The translations under genes were made by a program, and so were the position numbers. From assembly GCA_964584255.1 (NCBI GenBank), contig CAZOZM010000007.1, positions 54,001-118,000 on the forward strand: a DNA stretch of 64,000 bases, written 5' to 3'. Below the pieces are notes generated by a model. That model was not told the origin of the DNA. It saw nothing but the letters and a program-made list of their open reading frames with translations, and did not search any database. Below are positions 61,688-64,000 of this stretch, in pieces (position 1 is the first letter of the stretch; every line of letters begins with the position of its first letter). Source of the DNA: UBA3775 sp964584255 (GTDB lineage Bacteria > Bacillota > Clostridia > Lachnospirales > Lachnospiraceae).

Positions 61688-62308
61688 ATGGCAAACGTAA
61701 GTGTTTATAATAAAGAAGGCGTTCAGACAGGTTCTATGGAACTTAATGATTCGGTTTTCGGTGTAGAAGTAAATACACATTTAATGCACTTAGCTGTTGT
61801 ATCCCAGTTAGCAAATAAGCGTCAGGGAACACAGAGTGCAAAAACCCGTTCTGAAGTATCTGGTGGTGGAAAGAAGCCATGGAGACAGAAGGGAACAGGT
61901 CATGCAAGACAGGGTTCAACACGTTCACCACAGTGGACAGGCGGCGGCGTTGTATTCGCTCCAAAGCCAAGAGATTACTCTGTAAAGATGAATAAGAAAG
62001 AAAAGGCAGCTGCAATTAAGTCTGCATTAACAAGCAAGGTTAATGATTCCAAGTTTTATGTAATGGAGGATCTTGACTTAGAGGCTATCAAGACAAAGCA
62101 GGTTGTTTCAATTCTTAATGGTTTAAAAGTTGAAAAAGCACTCATGGTTACTGTTGATGTTAATGAGAATCTTGTTCTTTCAGCAAGAAACATCCAGGGC
62201 GTTCGTACAGTTCCATCAAATGCTATCAATGTATATGACATTCTTAAGTATGACAACGTAGTTATCACAAAGGATGCAGTAGCAAAGATTCAGGAGGTAT
62301 ACGCATAA
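61688..62308 (+). CDS. rplD: 50S ribosomal protein L4
   Basis: L4 of 206 residues. The long exit-tunnel loop (GGGKKPWRQKGTGHARQGST) is intact; changes there give macrolide resistance in other bacteria, none obvious here. In E. coli L4 represses its own operon through the leader, which is relevant to the structured leader upstream. Its last base is the first base of the rplW start, so the two are coupled. Confidence 0.98.
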   Translation: MANVSVYNKEGVQTGSMELNDSVFGVEVNTHLMHLAVVSQLANKRQGTQSAKTRSEVSGGGKKPWRQKGTGHARQGSTRSPQWTGGGVVFAPKPRDYSVKMNKKEKAAAIKSALTSKVNDSKFYVMEDLDLEAIKTKQVVSILNGLKVEKALMVTVDVNENLVLSARNIQGVRTVPSNAINVYDILKYDNVVITKDAVAKIQEVYA

Positions 62309-62607
62309 TGGCAGATTTAAAGTACTATGACGTAATTCTCACTCCAATAGTTACTGAAAAGAGCATGAACTATATGGCTGAAAAGAAGTATTGCTTCTAT
62401 GTTCATAAGGATGCAACAAAGGCTCAGATTAAAGAGGCTGTTGAGAAAATGTTCGCAGGAGCAAAGGTTGCTAATGTAAATACTTCAAATGTTACAGGAA
62501 AGCAGCGCAGACGTGGCATGACAATCGGCTACACAGCTGACAGAAAGAAGGCAGTTGTTCAGTTAACAGAAGACAGCGCAGATATCGAGATCTTCTCAGG
62601 ACTGTAA
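62308..62607 (+). CDS. rplW: 50S ribosomal protein L23
   Basis: L23 of 99 residues, located at the polypeptide exit where it docks trigger factor and SRP. ILTPIVTEKSMNYM and the loop VTGKQRRRGMTIGYT are typical. The start overlaps the rplD stop by one base (TAATG). Confidence 0.98.
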   Translation: MADLKYYDVILTPIVTEKSMNYMAEKKYCFYVHKDATKAQIKEAVEKMFAGAKVANVNTSNVTGKQRRRGMTIGYTADRKKAVVQLTEDSADIEIFSGL

Positions 62608-62648
62608 GATTTGAATGTTTGAAGCATTAGACGAAAGGAGTTAATAAA

Positions 62649-63494
62649 ATGGGAATTAAAAAATACAACCCATATACACCTTCCAGAAGAAATATGACCG
62701 GTTCTGATTTCGCAGAGATTACAACTTCAACACCTGAGAAATCACTCACAGTTTCCCTTAAGAAAAATGCCGGACGTAACAATCAGGGTAAGATCACTGT
62801 CAGACATCAGGGCGGTGGTTCAAGAAGGAAGTATAGAATTATCGATTTCAAGAGAAAGAAGGATGGAGTACCTGCAGTTGTTAAGACAATTGAGTACGAT
62901 CCAAACAGAACAGCAAACATTGCATTAATCGCATATGTAGATGGTGAGAAGGCTTATATCCTTGCTCCTGAAGGTCTTAAGGTTGGAGATCAGCTCATGA
63001 ACGGACCTGAAGCAGAAATCAAGGTTGGTAACTGCCTCCCACTTCAGAATGTGCCAATTGGTACAATGGTACACAATATTGAGCTTTATCCTGGAAAGGG
63101 CGGACAGCTTGTTCGTTCAGCAGGTAACGGAGCTCAGCTCATGGCTAAAGAAGGAAAATATGCAACACTCAGACTTCCATCAGGAGAAATGAGAATGGTT
63201 CCTATCATCTGCCGCGCAACAATCGGTCAGGTTGGTAATGGAGATCATGAACTTGTTAAGATTGGTAAAGCAGGACGTAAGCGTAACATGGGTATCCGCC
63301 CAACAGTTCGTGGTTCTGTAATGAACCCTAACGATCATCCACACGGTGGTGGTGAAGGTAAGTGTCCAATCGGACGTCCTGGTCCAAGCACACCTTGGGG
63401 CAAGCCGGCACTTGGTCTTAAGACCCGTAAGAAGAGCAAGCCATCCAACAAGCTGATTATCAGAAGAAGAGATGGTAAGGCATTATCCAAATAG
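62649..63494 (+). CDS. rplB: 50S ribosomal protein L2
   Basis: L2 of 281 residues, an essential part of the subunit interface and peptidyl transferase centre. The GRNNQGKITVRHQGGGSRRK N-terminal region and the C-terminal MNPNDHPHGGGEG with the conserved histidine are present. AAAGGAG precedes the ATG. Confidence 0.98.
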   Translation: MGIKKYNPYTPSRRNMTGSDFAEITTSTPEKSLTVSLKKNAGRNNQGKITVRHQGGGSRRKYRIIDFKRKKDGVPAVVKTIEYDPNRTANIALIAYVDGEKAYILAPEGLKVGDQLMNGPEAEIKVGNCLPLQNVPIGTMVHNIELYPGKGGQLVRSAGNGAQLMAKEGKYATLRLPSGEMRMVPIICRATIGQVGNGDHELVKIGKAGRKRNMGIRPTVRGSVMNPNDHPHGGGEGKCPIGRPGPSTPWGKPALGLKTRKKSKPSNKLIIRRRDGKALSK

Positions 63495-63506
63495 GAGGTA
63501 GATTAA

Positions 63507-63785
63507 ATGGCACGTTCATTAAAGAAAGGCCCATTTATTGATGAGTCCTTAAAGAAGAAAATTGATGCTATGAATGAGAACAATGACAAGTCTGTTATCA
63601 AGACATGGTCACGTCGTTCAACAATTTTCCCATCTTTCATTGGACATACAATCGCTGTATATGATGGAAGAAAGCATGTTCCTGTATATGTAACAGAGGA
63701 TATGGTTGGTCACAAATTAGGTGAGTTCGTTGCAACAAGAACTTTCCGTGGTCACGGCAAGGACGAAAAGAAGGGTAAACGTTAA
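63507..63785 (+). CDS. rpsS: 30S ribosomal protein S19
   Basis: S19 of 92 residues. The start ARSLKKGPFIDESL and the signature KTWSRRSTIFPSFIGHTIAV are diagnostic. AGGAGG lies before the ATG, 12 bases after rplB. An 82-base spacer separates it from rplV. Confidence 0.98.
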   Translation: MARSLKKGPFIDESLKKKIDAMNENNDKSVIKTWSRRSTIFPSFIGHTIAVYDGRKHVPVYVTEDMVGHKLGEFVATRTFRGHGKDEKKGKR

Positions 63786-63867
63786 TATATTGTGCAGCAC
63801 CTGAAAAGGTGCATGGCACAGGAAGAATAGTAGCGGAGAACCGCTAAACTTGAAAGGAGGCACATCC

Positions 63868-64000
63868 ATGGCAAAAGGACATAGATCCCAGATTAAGAGA
63901 GAAAGAAATGAAAACCAGAAGGATAAGAGACCTAGCGCAAAGTTGTCTTACGCAAGAGTTTCCGTACAGAAGGCTTGTTTCGTTCTTGATGCAATCAGAG
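63868..64000 (+). CDS. rplV: 50S ribosomal protein L22, N-terminal part
   Basis: The first 44 codons of L22, cut by the window end. MAKGHRSQIKRERNE followed by KLSYARVSVQKACFVLDAIR fits the L22 N-terminus with its helix-rich core. AAAGGAGG lies 8 bases before the ATG. rpsC and the rest of the operon are expected downstream. Confidence 0.95.
   Translation, partial: MAKGHRSQIKRERNENQKDKRPSAKLSYARVSVQKACFVLDAIR

Noticed and set aside
1..64000. CRISPR arrays, insertion sequences or prophage genes
   Set aside because: No regularly spaced repeats, transposase, integrase or phage structural genes were recognised in the window.

Overview
The window is a stretch of chromosome from a low-to-moderate GC, Gram-positive anaerobe, most likely a Lachnospiraceae (Clostridia) member. 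The evidence is the core gene order (ruvA-ruvB-zapA-U32 peptidase, tig-clpP-clpX-engB, the S10 ribosomal operon), fermentative acetate genes (pta-ackA), an alpha/beta-type spore protein, DUF4364 and DUF6171 proteins, strong GGAGG ribosome binding sites and sigma-A type promoters. The genus cannot be settled from the sequence alone.

Layout. 1-5.8 kb: the 3' end of ribH, a convergent Ca2+ P-type ATPase, then pta-ackA and rpmF. 5.8-15.8 kb: a YprB-like exonuclease, ruvAB-zapA-U32, a NUDIX hydrolase, GtrA, nicotinate phosphoribosyltransferase and an orphan NMT1-type substrate-binding lipoprotein. 15.9-20.7 kb: a family 2 glycosyltransferase, a PAP2 protein, tRNA-Arg, rhodanese, an RlmL-like methyltransferase, rdgB and a YfcE-like phosphodiesterase. 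20.9-21.8 kb: a seven-tRNA array (Pro, Gly, Arg, His, Gln, Lys, Leu) split by an internal terminator and promoter. 22.1-25.9 kb: an AT-richer accessory patch of two lipoproteins, a broken membrane protein and an ABC-2-like permease with no ATPase. 26.1-36.8 kb: a rhamnose and plant-glycan island (GH5 lipoprotein, GH78 alpha-L-rhamnosidase, AraC regulator, rhaB-rhaA-rhaD, a GH26-like glycosidase). 36.8-47.3 kb: a TetM-like GTPase fused to a YacP/Rae1-type NYN nuclease domain, a membrane phosphoesterase, an Ala/Glu/Lys-rich membrane protein, a Ca2+/Na+ exchanger, DUF6171, GH51 arabinofuranosidase, DJ-1 and an AGCS symporter. 47.6-60.2 kb: a degenerate GGDEF/EAL protein, a spore protein, tig-clpP-clpX-engB, barstar, DUF4364, radical SAM, fba, a methyltransferase and a membrane protein. 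60.3-64 kb: the S10 operon (rpsJ, rplC, rplD, rplW, rplB, rpsS, rplV cut by the window end), with a leader holding an intrinsic terminator hairpin.

How the genes work together. The rhamnose island is the clearest metabolic unit. Extracellular GH5 opens a polysaccharide, cytoplasmic GH78 releases L-rhamnose from imported oligomers, and RhaA, RhaB and RhaD convert it to dihydroxyacetone phosphate and lactaldehyde. The GH5 and rhaB promoters share a 15-base box at identical distances from the -10 element and the start codon, with 21-22 bp direct repeats reaching the -35 position, so the adjacent AraC protein probably activates both. The most unusual single gene is the translational GTPase-NYN fusion at 36779-39346, which joins a ribosome A-site remodelling GTPase to a domain of the Rae1 type, known to cut mRNA in the ribosomal A site.
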